Assembly (NCBI GenBank): GCA_036679665.1
Contig: JAZHEJ010000039.1
Location: forward strand, 62,001 to 126,000
Source of the DNA: Tethybacter castelli
Lineage (GTDB): Bacteria > Pseudomonadota > Gammaproteobacteria > Tethybacterales > Tethybacteraceae
Direction of reading: 5' to 3'
Length of the DNA: 64,000 bases
Below, piece after piece: positions 55,841 through 64,000 of the stretch (position 1 is its first letter; every line of letters begins with the position of its first letter). The position numbers and the translations under genes were made by a program. The notes beneath the pieces were generated by a model. It was given only the letters and a program-made list of their open reading frames with translations, was not told the origin of the DNA and did not search any database.

Positions 55841-56877
55841 CTCAAATGGCGTGCGGCGAGAATTTCCATAATCTGAACCGCATTTAATGCGGCTCCTTTG
55901 CGAGTATTGTCAGCCACAACCCACATATGTAAGCAGCGGCGTTCCCAAATGTCATCGCGGATCCGGCCGACATACACCGGATCCTTACCCGCCGCATGGG
56001 TAACCGGCGTTGGATAACCGCCCGGCTTAGGTTTGTCAATCACCACGACCCCTTCAGCATCACTAAGCAAGCTGCGTGTCGCGCTTGCCCCAATGTAATC
56101 GTGCGTAGTAATAACGACTGCCGCGCCGTGTCCATAAAATACTGGCACACGCACAGCGGTTGCTGAAACATTGATGTCCGGATCTTCTAAAATTTTGTGA
56201 GTTTCCCAGACAATCTTCATTTCCTCACGGGTAAATCCGCTACTTTGGAATTCATCGATATGCGGAATTACGTTAAAGCCGATCGTATCTGGAAATATCT
56301 CATTGGTTACCTTCTCGCCACGCAACATGGATACCGTCTGATTCTCAAGTTCCTTAATGCCTTTGGCGCCGGCGCCGGAAACTGACTGATAGGTTGCCGT
56401 ATACATACTTTCAATACCCACTTTGCGGTGGATTGGGTTAATGGCCACCAACAACTGCATGGTAGAGCAATTCGGGTTTGCCACAATTCCCCGCGATGGT
56501 TTTGCTTCGAGTACATGAGCGTTAACTTCAGAAATGACAAGGGGAATTTCATCAATATAGCGAAAAGCTGAAGAGTTGTCAATTACCAAACAGCCGGCGT
56601 CGACAGCCTGCGGAGCATAATCTTCGGATACTGAGCTACCGGCGGAAAACAATGCCAGTTGTACTTGGGAAAAATCGAACTTGGCAAGCGCTTCGACCGG
56701 TACCTGTTTGCCGGCATGCTCGACAGTGCGGTCAGGCTTGTTAGCAGATGCCAGCAGATGTAAACTGCGTAACGGGAAATTACGATCTTCTAAAACCTTG
56801 ATCATCTCGCGGCCGATCTCGCCGGTCGCACCTACAACCGCCACGTCGTATCCCGTCTTTTTAACTGAGCCGCTCAT
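55837..56877 (-). CDS. asd: Aspartate-semialdehyde dehydrogenase
   Basis: Reduces aspartyl phosphate to the semialdehyde used for lysine, diaminopimelate, threonine and methionine. N-terminal nucleotide-binding VAVVGATGEIGREMI, catalytic Cys137 in VANPNCSTMQLL, and YQSVSGAGAKGIKEL are clear. The C-terminal part has the AVRVPVFYGHGA segment. 346 residues. The form resembles the Asd class without the extra insertions of the E. coli enzyme. It follows leuB by 24 bases. Confidence 0.95.
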   Translation of the reverse strand: MSGSVKKTGYDVAVVGATGEIGREMIKVLEDRNFPLRSLHLLASANKPDRTVEHAGKQVPVEALAKFDFSQVQLALFSAGSSVSEDYAPQAVDAGCLVIDNSSAFRYIDEIPLVISEVNAHVLEAKPSRGIVANPNCSTMQLLVAINPIHRKVGIESMYTATYQSVSGAGAKGIKELENQTVSMLRGEKVTNEIFPDTIGFNVIPHIDEFQSSGFTREEMKIVWETHKILEDPDINVSATAVRVPVFYGHGAAVVITTHDYIGASATRSLLSDAEGVVVIDKPKPGGYPTPVTHAAGKDPVYVGRIRDDIWERRCLHMWVVADNTRKGAALNAVQIMEILAARHLS

Positions 56878-56901
56878 TGCGATATTTTATATAAGCTTGG
56901 T

Positions 56902-58159
56902 TCAGTGATCAACCAATTTGGCTTGCAAGCGTTGATTGATTTCTTCGCCTATTTGCGTACAAGAAATCGGCTGGCAACCCGCGGGGCATATGTCAGCGGT
57001 AAATAGTTTGGCAGATAGCGTGTCAGCTACGGCGGCGCGAATAAGACCGGCCAAAACCGGGTTATTGAAGCTGTGCTCGACCATCAACGCAACCGACAAA
57101 ATGGTTCCACAGGGATTGGCAGTATTTTTACCGGCGATATCAGGTGCGCTACCATGGATCGGTTCGTACAAAGCATGCGAATTGCCAAGTGAGGCGGACG
57201 GCATCATACCAATCGAGCCAACCAGCTCGGCACTTAAGTCAGAAAGTATGTCGCCAAACAAGTTGGAAGCCAGTATTACATCAAATCTGCCCGGGTTGCG
57301 CGCCAACTGCATGGCGGCGTTATCCACGTACATATGCTCGCAGCTAACTTGCGGATAGCGAGCCGCAACTTCGGTCACAACCTCGCGCCAAAGCATGCTA
57401 ACTTCCAGCACATTAGCTTTGTCTACTGAACATAGGCGTTGGTTGCGTTTTGCGGCGGCGCCAAAAGCAATTTCTGCAATCCGTTCGATTTCCGCCACCG
57501 AATAGCGCATGGTATTGAAAGCTTCCTTCTGTTTGCCTTCTCCGCTGTAGCCGCGCGGCTCGCCGAAGTAAATGCCGCCGGTCAGTTCCCGCACTATAAG
57601 CAGATCCAAATCGGTGATGATATCGCTACGCAAGGTAGAGGCATTGCTTAGTTGCGCATAAGCGATAACCGGACGCAAATTGGCAAATACCCCCATCGCT
57701 GAGCGAAGTGCCAGCAACCCTTTTTCCGGTTTCTCAGTGGCAGGCAGATCGTCGTAGCGCGGGGCGCCGACGGCGCCAAGCAATACCGCTTTTGAACCCA
57801 AGGCGCCGTCTAAGGTAGCCGCCGGTCAGTTCCCGCACTATAAGCAGATCCAAATCGGTGATGATATCGCTACGCAAGGTAGAGGCATTGCTTANNNNNN
57901 NNNNGCCGAAGTAAATGCCGCCGGTCAGTTCCCGCACTATAAGCAGATCCAAATCGGTGATGATATCGCTACGCAAGGTAGCGGCCGGTAAGGCTTGGCC
58001 GCATTTATCTATTGCGCAACCGCCAAAATCAGCCTCGATTAAAGTGATGCCGCCAAGCCGGGAGCTGACCGACTGCAAGACAGCTTTGCCTTGCATTATC
58101 ACTTCAGGGCCGATGCCGTCACCAGGCAACAGCAAAACCTGATATTTGTCAGCGGACAC
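56902..58159 (-). CDS. leuB: 3-isopropylmalate dehydrogenase, broken by an assembly join
   Basis: Oxidative decarboxylation of 3-isopropylmalate in leucine synthesis. The N terminus (VLLLPGDGIGPEVIMQG, from ATG 58159) and the rest (LLGAVGAPRYDDLP, RELTGGIYFGEPRG, NLFGDILSDLSAELVGSIGMMP, EPIHGSAPDIAGKN) are in different frames, separated by two 77-base duplicates and ten Ns. Deleting 163 bases between the shared octamers AAGGTAGC (57812-57819 and 57975-57982) joins ALPAATL directly to DGALGSKAVLLG in frame and gives a normal protein of 364 residues. The gene is therefore almost certainly intact in the organism. It follows leuD by 17 bases. Confidence 0.9.
57818..57981. other. Assembly artefact inside leuB: two 77-base copies around ten Ns
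   Basis: 57818-57894 equals 57574-57650 exactly (77 bases). 57905-57981 equals 57562-57638 exactly (77 bases). 57895-57904 are N. Both sources lie inside leuB about 250-340 bases away. The same copy length is seen at the fur gap, pointing to one k-mer-based assembler setting. Confidence 0.92.
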
Positions 58160-58176
58160 GCGAGCGCAACGGAAGC

Positions 58177-58824
58177 TTAGCTTATATCAAGCCAAGGTTC
58201 TTCTTGCTTGCGATCTTGTTCATACTTGTCGATCTTGTCTTGAAGGCGCTCGGTAACGCCGATTTCGTCGAGGCCTTCTAGCAGGCGATGTTTGATCCCG
58301 GCGTCTATCTCAAATTCGTACCGCTGTGCTGATGCGTTGATATACGGCGAAGACGCGCTAAGGACAATCTGCAACTCATATCCTTCTTTGGCTAAGCATG
58401 CTTCGTTAAGATCGGCGATGGAAGGCTTAGGCAAATTGATGAGCAACAAACCATTTTTGCTGGCATTGCTCGCAAAAATATCGGCAAAACTCGGAGCGAT
58501 GATCGCCCGCAAACCATAACCGGTTAATGCCCATACCGCATGTTCGCGCGAGCTACCGCAACCGAAGTTTTCACCGGCAAGCATTATCTGGGCATTTTGA
58601 TAGCGTTGCTGATTGAGAATGAAATCCGCCGCAGGTTCTAGCTGGTCAGCGGTAAGCGAAGAATTCGTAGCCGGAATTACCCAACGTTCGTCGTTGAACA
58701 AAAAAAGACCGTAGCCGGTTTTACGTACGCTGGTTAGAAACTGCTTAGGAATAATTTGATCGGTATCAACGTTTTCCCGGATAAACGGTACTACCAGACC
58801 GGTGAAATCGCGAAATTTTTCCAT
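58177..58824 (-). CDS. leuD: 3-isopropylmalate dehydratase small subunit
   Basis: Small subunit of isopropylmalate isomerase in leucine synthesis. N-terminal FRDFTGLVVPFIRENVDTDQIIPKQFL in part, LAGENFGCGSSREHAVWAL (substrate-binding) and IIAPSFADIFASNASKNGLL are present; 215 residues, normal. The large subunit leuC is not next to it: sucD precedes it by 10 bases, so leuC must be elsewhere. Confidence 0.97.
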   Translation of the reverse strand: MEKFRDFTGLVVPFIRENVDTDQIIPKQFLTSVRKTGYGLFLFNDERWVIPATNSSLTADQLEPAADFILNQQRYQNAQIMLAGENFGCGSSREHAVWALTGYGLRAIIAPSFADIFASNASKNGLLLINLPKPSIADLNEACLAKEGYELQIVLSASSPYINASAQRYEFEIDAGIKHRLLEGLDEIGVTERLQDKIDKYEQDRKQEEPWLDIS

Positions 58825-58834
58825 GTACTTTTGA

Positions 58835-59722
58835 TCAATCGGTTTGCTTTAGGGTTTCAGCCAACAACTGCCCGATGGCGGCCGGGTTTTTCGTGGTGCT
58901 AATGCCGGCTTTTTCCAGCGCGGCGATTTTTTCTTGCGCGGTGCCTTTACCGCCAGCGATAATAGCCCCGGCGTGGCCCATTCGTTTGCCAGGCGGTGCG
59001 GTTACACCTGCTATAAAACCCACAACCGGTTTGGTCATATGCTCGCTCGCCCATTCAGCTGCTTCTTCTTCGTCAGACCCGCCGATTTCACCTACCATCA
59101 CCACCGCTTTTGTTTGCGCGTCACGATTAAAAAGCTCCAGCACATCTTGATGCTTGAGACCGTTAACCGGATCGCCTCCGATACCGACGCAACTTGATTG
59201 CCCCAGGCCAAGTTCGGTCAGTTGATGCACCGCTTCATAAGTAAGGGTCCCAGAGCGCGAAACCACTCCGATCGGACCACTTTTATGGATGTAGCCTGGC
59301 ATGATGCCGATTTTCACTTCGTCAGGAGTAATTACCCCGGGACAGTTGGGGCCAACCAACAATGTTTTGCTGTCACGCATCATGTCGCGTACCCGAACCA
59401 TATCCAGCACCGGTATGCCTTCGGTAATGCAGATCACAAGATCCAATTCTGCCGTAACCGCCTCTTCGATGGAAGCTGCTGCAAATGGCGGGGGTACGTA
59501 AATTACTGACACATTGCAGGCGGTGTTTGCTTTGGCTTCGGCAACCGAATTAAATACCGGTATCCCTTCAAACTCCTGCCCACCCTTGCCGGGAGTTACT
59601 CCCGCGACGTAACATTGTTCACCATTTGCGTAAGCTTTGCTGTGATGAGTATGGAAACTGCCGGTTTTGCCGGTAATCCCCTGGGTTACGATACGACTTT
59701 GGCTGTTGATCAGTATGGACAT
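58835..59722 (-). CDS. sucD: Succinyl-CoA ligase alpha subunit
   Basis: Carries the phosphohistidine intermediate of succinyl-CoA synthetase. CoA-binding N terminus [20 protein letters not shown] in part, [20 protein letters not shown], and the active-site His about residue 247 in [15 protein letters not shown]. 295 residues, normal. It follows sucC by 24 bases with a modest AAGGA ribosome site. Uses the succinyl-CoA produced by SucAB at the other end of the window. Confidence 0.97.
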   Translation of the reverse strand: MSILINSQSRIVTQGITGKTGSFHTHHSKAYANGEQCYVAGVTPGKGGQEFEGIPVFNSVAEAKANTACNVSVIYVPPPFAAASIEEAVTAELDLVICITEGIPVLDMVRVRDMMRDSKTLLVGPNCPGVITPDEVKIGIMPGYIHKSGPIGVVSRSGTLTYEAVHQLTELGLGQSSCVGIGGDPVNGLKHQDVLELFNRDAQTKAVVMVGEIGGSDEEEAAEWASEHMTKPVVGFIAGVTAPPGKRMGHAGAIIAGGKGTAQEKIAALEKAGISTTKNPAAIGQLLAETLKQTD

Positions 59723-59746
59723 GACATTTTCCTTAGCGCGAGTTAT

Positions 59747-60907
59747 TTAGCGGGTGGCGGCAACAGCCTGAGTTGCCGCTTCATCCATATTAGTGGCGGT
59801 CGTAATAGCCAAGCCTGAATCAGCAAGGATTTTCTGGCCTTCCTTCACGTTGGTACCTTCAAGGCGCACTATGAGCGGTACCCCGATAGTGATTTGCGAA
59901 GCTGCGGCCACAATCCCTTCAGCGATAATGTCGCAGCGCATGATACCGCCGAAAATATTAACCAAAATCGCTTTGAGCGAAGGATTGGTAAGCATCAGCT
60001 TGAATGCGGCGGTAACCTTTTCGGTGGTGGCGCCACCGCCGACATCAAGGAAATTGGCGGGATTACCACCGTGTAATTTGATAGCGTCCATAGTCGCCAT
60101 AGCTAGTCCCGCACCGTTGACCATGCAACCGATATTGCCGTCCAAAGATATATACGAAAGATCGTGTTTAGCCGCTTCGCGTTCTACTTCATTTTCTTCG
60201 TGAACATCGCGCAGCTCAACCAGATCCGGGTGGCGAAACAGCGCGTTGTCATCGAGATTGAATTTGGCGTCTAATGCTAGTAGCCGGTTGTCTGTCAGGA
60301 TTACGAGCGGATTTATTTCCAACAGTGTGGCGTCAGTATCCTTAAAGGTCGCATAAAGGTTTTCGGTCAAATCAGCAAACTCATCTAAGCTGGCGTCAGC
60401 TATCCCCAAGTCGCCGGCAATCTGTGTCGCCGCCTTACGATCCACCCCGGTTTTAGGATCCATCTGCAAGAACTTGATTTTCTCAGGCTCTTTCGCCGCA
60501 ACCTCCTCAATATCCATCCCGCCTGCGGATGAAGCCATCAACGCGACTTTCTGGGTCTTGCGGTCCACCACCATACTCAGATACAACTCATTGGCTATCG
60601 CGGCTCCTTTTTCGACTAGCAGGCGCCTTACGGTCTGTCCTGCCGGGCCGGTCTGGGGTGTTACCAGCTGCATCCCAAGCATTTGCTCTGCGGTATCCGT
60701 AACTTCCTCGATACTCCGGCAAACTTTTACTCCGCCGCCCTTGCCGCGTCCTCCTGCGTGAATCTGGGCTTTAACCACCCACACGTCCCCACCTAATTTT
60801 TTGGCGTTGTCAGCCGCCTCAACAGCGCTAAAACAAACATACCCCTCAGGTACTGGAATATTATGGTCACGGAAGATCGCCTTGCCTTGGTGTTCGTGTA
60901 AATTCAT
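59747..60907 (-). CDS. sucC: Succinyl-CoA ligase beta subunit
   Basis: ATP-grasp subunit that couples succinyl-CoA cleavage to nucleotide phosphorylation. [76 protein letters not shown] and [17 protein letters not shown] are all standard. 386 residues, normal. A strong GCAGGAGA ribosome site lies just before the ATG, consistent with high expression. The ADP/GDP preference cannot be read here. Confidence 0.98.
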   Translation of the reverse strand: MNLHEHQGKAIFRDHNIPVPEGYVCFSAVEAADNAKKLGGDVWVVKAQIHAGGRGKGGGVKVCRSIEEVTDTAEQMLGMQLVTPQTGPAGQTVRRLLVEKGAAIANELYLSMVVDRKTQKVALMASSAGGMDIEEVAAKEPEKIKFLQMDPKTGVDRKAATQIAGDLGIADASLDEFADLTENLYATFKDTDATLLEINPLVILTDNRLLALDAKFNLDDNALFRHPDLVELRDVHEENEVEREAAKHDLSYISLDGNIGCMVNGAGLAMATMDAIKLHGGNPANFLDVGGGATTEKVTAAFKLMLTNPSLKAILVNIFGGIMRCDIIAEGIVAAASQITIGVPLIVRLEGTNVKEGQKILADSGLAITTATNMDEAATQAVAATR

Positions 60908-60943
60908 GGTTTCTCCTGCTGTGCAAAGGAAAGAAAACTCGGC

Positions 60944-61699
60944 CTACGACCAATATTTTTCTATTGTAACGTTGCCGGGTTTTGCGCGCCGATTGCGCAG
61001 CAAGCCACGTTCCGCAAGACCGGCGCTCATTTCGGTTACCATTTTCGGATTGCCACACATTAAAAACTGGCAATCGGTATTAATCGATATGCCGGCAGCG
61101 TTTTCAAGCTGACCGTTTTTAAGCGCTTCGGTAACCCGGCAGGACAAGCAACCGGAAACACTTTCGCGTGTTACCGACGGCAAAAAAACCAATTGGTCAC
61201 CTCGACTTGCTTGAATCTCGGTGATCAAATCTTTATAAGCGATATAGTCAGAGGTGCGCACACAGTAGTACAACACGATTTTTTCGAACTGTTGCCAAAC
61301 CGATTCAGTTTTTAATATCGATATAAACGGACCGACACCGGTGCCGGTGCCGATCATAAATAGATATTTAGCCGCGGGCAAATTATCTAACACCAGCAGT
61401 CCGCTGGGCCGCGCCGACAACAATATCGGATCGCCAGGCTGAAGCCGTACTAGCTGCGGCGTAAGGTTGCCTTGCTCCAGCAAATCGTCATATAAAAATT
61501 CATAAGGAGTTTCATGCGGCGCGGATACGAAGGAGTACGGGCGCATAAGCGGTTTGGCGCCATCAACCGGCAAACCGATTTTGGTAAATTGACCAGCAAC
61601 GAACTCTAGCGGTTGTTCAGCATCCACTTGAATTGAATAAAGATCTTTGGCCCATTCGTGTTGGGCAATCACGGTTCCGTTAATATATTGCTCTGGCAT
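60944..61699 (-). CDS. fpr: Ferredoxin/flavodoxin-NADP reductase
   Basis: FAD enzyme moving electrons between NADPH and ferredoxin or flavodoxin. FAD-binding RPYSFVSAPHE (from about residue 53), NADP-binding MIGTGTGVGPFISIL (about 115-129), and the C terminus EKYW with a terminal aromatic residue. 251 residues, normal. Heads the minus-strand run fpr-sucC-sucD-leuD-leuB-asd; 36 bases before sucC. Confidence 0.95.
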   Translation of the reverse strand: MPEQYINGTVIAQHEWAKDLYSIQVDAEQPLEFVAGQFTKIGLPVDGAKPLMRPYSFVSAPHETPYEFLYDDLLEQGNLTPQLVRLQPGDPILLSARPSGLLVLDNLPAAKYLFMIGTGTGVGPFISILKTESVWQQFEKIVLYYCVRTSDYIAYKDLITEIQASRGDQLVFLPSVTRESVSGCLSCRVTEALKNGQLENAAGISINTDCQFLMCGNPKMVTEMSAGLAERGLLRNRRAKPGNVTIEKYWS

Positions 61700-61772
61700 A
61701 AATAAAACTCAATGCCTGATTATCTGCTAAGTCTCAGCAACTTGTGCCACAAAGTGCGATAAACTTTAATTG

Positions 61773-62891
61773 ATGCGTATTAATTATCGCAAAATAGCGG
61801 TGCTGTTTTTGCTGTCGATATGGATCGGAACGTCCTTGGGAGCCCCGCGGGACGCGGTTCGCGCGGCGCAAGTTCCAGCGGGGTTACGGGTTGAAATCTT
61901 CGCTGAGGGCATCCGCAACGCGCGCTCGTTGGATGTGGCGGAAGATGGCACCGTCGCGGTGGGCACTTCCGGAAACGCGGTTTTTTTACTGCGCGATGCC
62001 GACGGTGACGGCATACCGGAATTTAAAGCGACGATTCCCGGCCTGCGTAATCCCAACGGCGTAGCCTGGTTAGGTACAGATTTGTACATTGCGGAAACTT
62101 CGCGGGTATTGCGCGCAAGCAAACCCGTGCAAGATATCCAAAGCGGTAACAAAGTTCAGTTGCAAATTGTCATCGACAATTTACCTAACAGTAGTCATCA
62201 TGGTCGGCGGTTCATAGATTTTGATCCTCAAGGCAATTTGTTTATCGCGCTAGGTGTGCCGTGCAATATATGTGAACCGCCCCACCCTGAACTTACCGGC
62301 ACGATAAGAAAATACGACTTGCAAAATAACATAGACACCACCTACGCTTACGGGTTACGCAATTCAGTCGGTTTCGACTGGCATGTACAAACCCAACAGC
62401 TGTGGGCAACCGATAACGGTAGCGACTGGCTAGGAGATGACCTGCCCCACGACGAGCTCAACTTGATTAGCGCACCGGGGCAACATTTTGGTTACCCGTA
62501 TTGTCATCAGGGAGACTTGGCAGATAAAGAATATGGAGAACTGCGTACCTGCGACGAATTTATCGCACCGGTTTACAAATTAGGCCCCCATGTGGCTTCG
62601 CTTGGCCTGCATTTTGTAACCGATACCAAGCTGTTACCCGCCAATTCAGCGCTAGTTGCGCTGCATGGCTCATGGAATCGCAGTGAACGAATTGGCTATG
62701 CGGTTATGCAAATTCAAATCGATGATACCGGCACCGCGGTAACATCGTACGAACCGTTTGTTTCCGGCTGGCTGACCAATGATGGTGACGTAATCGCCCG
62801 CCCGGTTGATATTGCTGAATTACCCGACGGATCAATCTTGATCAGCGACGACTCCAACGGGGCGGTTTATCGAGTCAGTGTTAGGTCGTAA
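61773..62891 (+). CDS. Secreted sorbosone-dehydrogenase-like beta-propeller protein
   Basis: Resembles the PQQ-dependent glucose/sorbosone dehydrogenase family. Signal peptide about residues 1-24 (KIAVLFLLSIWIGTSLGA). Family stretches include LRNPNGVAWLGTDLYIAE, SSHHGRRFIDFDPQGNLFIALG, GVPCNICEPPHPE, YGLRNSVGFDWH, ATDNGSDWLGDDLPHDELN, FGYPYCHQGD and LHGSWNRSERIGY. The His, Arg and Asp residues expected near the cofactor are in these stretches. I use ATG 61773 (MRINYRK). 372 residues. No PQQ synthesis genes are in the window, so the cofactor and substrate are uncertain. map starts at its stop (TAATG). Confidence 0.85.
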   Translation: MRINYRKIAVLFLLSIWIGTSLGAPRDAVRAAQVPAGLRVEIFAEGIRNARSLDVAEDGTVAVGTSGNAVFLLRDADGDGIPEFKATIPGLRNPNGVAWLGTDLYIAETSRVLRASKPVQDIQSGNKVQLQIVIDNLPNSSHHGRRFIDFDPQGNLFIALGVPCNICEPPHPELTGTIRKYDLQNNIDTTYAYGLRNSVGFDWHVQTQQLWATDNGSDWLGDDLPHDELNLISAPGQHFGYPYCHQGDLADKEYGELRTCDEFIAPVYKLGPHVASLGLHFVTDTKLLPANSALVALHGSWNRSERIGYAVMQIQIDDTGTAVTSYEPFVSGWLTNDGDVIARPVDIAELPDGSILISDDSNGAVYRVSVRS

Positions 62892-63655
62892 TGGTCAAAA
62901 TAAAAAGTGAAAGCGAGATTGAGCGAATGCGCGCCGCCGGCAAATTGGCCGCCCAAGTGTTGGACCTGGTTGCGCAGCGCATTGAACCTGGGGTGTCAAC
63001 TGGAGATATTGACAATTGGTGTGCTCAGGCAATCGATGCGGCAGGTGCAATCGCCGCGCCTTTACACTATGCTCCAACAGGCCATAAACCCTTTCCCAAA
63101 TCAGTATGTACTTCGGTTAATCATCAGGTTTGCCACGGCATCCCTGACCACAACAATATTCTCAAAGCAACCGACATCGTAAATGTTGACGTAACAGTTA
63201 TATTGGATGGTTACCACGGTGACAGTTCACGGATGTACCTGTTTGACAAGGCTCCGGTTGCCGCGGTAAAACTATGCGAAGTATCGCACCAGTGTTTGTT
63301 GGCAGGCATCGCAGCTGCGAAGGCGGGCAACAACCTTAGCGAAATCGGCAACGCGATTGAACCGATCGCCCGCGACAATGGTTTTAGCGTGGTGCGCGAG
63401 TTTTGCGGACATGGGTTGGGATCAGTTTTTCATGAGCCGCCGCAAGTGGTACATTATGCTACCGGTAATGCCGGTGTTCAGCTCCAGGAAAATATGGTAT
63501 TTACGATCGAACCGATGATCAATATCGGTAAAAGGCATATCAAGATATTGCCTGATGGCTGGACTGTCGTCACCAAGGATCATAGCCTTTCAGCGCAATG
63601 GGAACATACGATACGCATCACTGATTCGGAAGCGGAAATAATGACCGGAGGTTGA
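62891..63655 (+). CDS. map: Type I methionine aminopeptidase
   Basis: Removes the N-terminal methionine from new proteins. Metal ligands appear at positions matching E. coli plus three: Asp100 (NVDVTV), Asp111 (GYHGDSSRM), His174 (FCGHGLG), Glu207 (FTIEPMI) and Glu238 (WEHTI). 254 residues, normal. It overlaps the preceding secreted protein gene by one base. Usual neighbours (tsf/rpsB or glnD) are absent. Confidence 0.97.
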   Translation: MVKIKSESEIERMRAAGKLAAQVLDLVAQRIEPGVSTGDIDNWCAQAIDAAGAIAAPLHYAPTGHKPFPKSVCTSVNHQVCHGIPDHNNILKATDIVNVDVTVILDGYHGDSSRMYLFDKAPVAAVKLCEVSHQCLLAGIAAAKAGNNLSEIGNAIEPIARDNGFSVVREFCGHGLGSVFHEPPQVVHYATGNAGVQLQENMVFTIEPMINIGKRHIKILPDGWTVVTKDHSLSAQWEHTIRITDSEAEIMTGG

Positions 63656-63664
63656 TAATTGGAC

Positions 63665-63718
63665 CTTGCGCCACAGCGCAAGCCAAGCTTTATATTGGCT
63701 GAGCTAAAGCGCTTAGCT
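63665..63718 (+). other. Three consecutive stem-loops downstream of map
   Basis: Hairpin 1: 63665-63682, 7-base stem CTTGCGC/GCGCAAG, 4-base loop. Hairpin 2: 63681-63700, 6-base stem AGCCAA/TTGGCT, 8-base loop, sharing two bases with hairpin 1. Hairpin 3: 63702-63718, 6-base stem AGCTAA/TTAGCT, 5-base loop. No run of Ts follows. It may be a transcription end, an mRNA-stabilising element, or a protein-binding region; stems were read by eye. Confidence 0.5.
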
Positions 63719-63747
63719 TATATCGGTGATTTATAGTTTACGTAGAT

Positions 63748-64000
63748 TTGGTTTATATAAAAACAGCACTAACATCAAGGACAATTCCCAATTGGCTTAG
63801 GTCGTTGCGTGGATTATGTTTTTCGGATAATTATGCGCCGGCGCCGGCGTGGAACTTGTTGCCCTGTTGGCTAGCTATCGCCTTTGTATTGCGTGCGATT
63901 GTTGCATTAAGCGGTGATTTCGTGCTTCATCCTGATGAAATCATTCAGTATCTGGAACCGGCACACGGGTTGGTGTTTGGCAACGGAGTGGTATTTTGGG
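63748..64000 (+). CDS. Alg9-like (GT22) mannosyltransferase, 5' part only
   Basis: The frame is open from 63730 to the window end. The translation contains WNLLPCWLAIAFVLRAIVAL (first hydrophobic segment) and HPDEIIQYLEPAHGLVFGNG, which matches the acidic luminal loop (HPDE...E..H) after the first helix of Alg9/PIG-B/PIG-M type GT22 lipid-linked-sugar mannosyltransferases. The start is not certain: no ATG lies in frame before the match, so TTG at 63748 or 63805 is possible. The product would be a multi-span membrane enzyme. Only about 84 codons are visible. Confidence 0.65.
   Translation, partial: MVYIKTALTSRTIPNWLRSLRGLCFSDNYAPAPAWNLLPCWLAIAFVLRAIVALSGDFVLHPDEIIQYLEPAHGLVFGNGVVFW

Noticed and set aside
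57562..57981. A tandem repeat or mobile element in leuB
   Set aside because: Copies are exactly 77 bases, flank a run of Ns, have no terminal inverted repeats or target duplications, and the same length recurs at an unrelated gap.
57734..58159. A 141-codon frame reading as the LeuB N terminus plus repeated segments
   Set aside because: Its repeats are the assembly copies and Ns; the true continuation is restored by removing 163 bases.
58175..58188. A 14-base match (GCTTAGCTTATATC) between the leuD end and the hairpin region at 63711-63724
   Set aside because: Matches of this length between random positions are expected several times in 64 kb.
1..64000. tRNA, rRNA or CRISPR loci
   Set aside because: Spacers are too short for most of these, and I saw no tRNA T-loop pattern or regularly spaced repeats by eye; a tRNAscan/Infernal run would settle it.

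Overview
The window is one densely packed stretch of a bacterial chromosome, about 59 protein genes and no RNA genes that I can see. Gene content and order point to a gammaproteobacterium: gmk-rpoZ-spoT, rplU-rpmA-obgE-proB, hisS-yfgM-bamB-der, hflX-hflK-hflC followed by a DUF2065 protein, ibaG-murA, algH-ruvX, ypjD divergent from ffh, plus LolA, BamB, Lgt and IspB of a Gram-negative, quinone-using cell. I cannot place it in a family. Base composition looks moderately A+T-rich. Many genes overlap and only one gap between genes exceeds 300 bases, yet biosynthetic genes are kept (ilvD, leuB, leuD, proB, asd, thyA, folA, ispB). That fits a streamlined or host-associated organism that is not strongly degraded. 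There are no insertion sequences, prophage genes or CRISPR arrays.

Layout. 1-5.5 kb: the 3' part of gltA, then sucA and sucB (E2 with two lipoyl domains). 5.5-6.4 kb: a J-domain membrane protein. 6.5-9.6 kb: a fur-family gene split by an assembly gap, then lolA, rarA and rpe, all overlapping. 9.6-13 kb: an ABC ATPase without a permease, serS and gltX. 13-18 kb, minus strand: ilvD, then a regulatory PTS (EIIA-Man and an HPr-EI fusion), algH and ruvX. 18-26 kb: lgt; spoT-rpoZ-gmk (minus); rplU-rpmA-obgE-proB-ispB. 26-32 kb, minus strand: pyk-gap-pgk-ftsK. 32-35 kb: rsmE and gyrA. 35.3-39.8 kb: a 320-base gap and two large overlapping genes of unknown function that are clearly paralogous; this is the only accessory-looking part. 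39.8-46.7 kb: ypjD-azlC-azlD (minus), ffh, an ABC-2 exporter, ibaG, murA and a DUF2065-like gene. 46.7-54.3 kb, minus strand: hisS-yfgM-bamB-der-hflX-hflK-hflC. 54.5-61.7 kb: thyA-folA, then fpr-sucC-sucD-leuD-leuB-asd on the minus strand. 61.8-64 kb: a sorbosone-dehydrogenase-like secreted protein, map, and the start of an Alg9-like (GT22) mannosyltransferase.

Together these genes cover lower glycolysis, the 2-oxoglutarate to succinate part of the TCA cycle, branched-chain amino acid synthesis and export, thymidylate/folate metabolism, lipoprotein maturation and outer-membrane assembly, stringent response, translation and DNA topology. The sdh genes usual between gltA and sucA, the hfq usual upstream of hflX, and leuC/leuA are not at these loci.

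Two runs of ten Ns (6818-6827 and 57895-57904) are each flanked by exact 77-base copies of nearby sequence. They are best read as de Bruijn assembler scaffold joins. They falsely break fur and leuB; removing 163 bases restores a full-length LeuB. The best candidates for new biology are the paralogous unknown pair (35668-39632), the unusual gyrase QRDR, and an RsmE with a changed knot motif.
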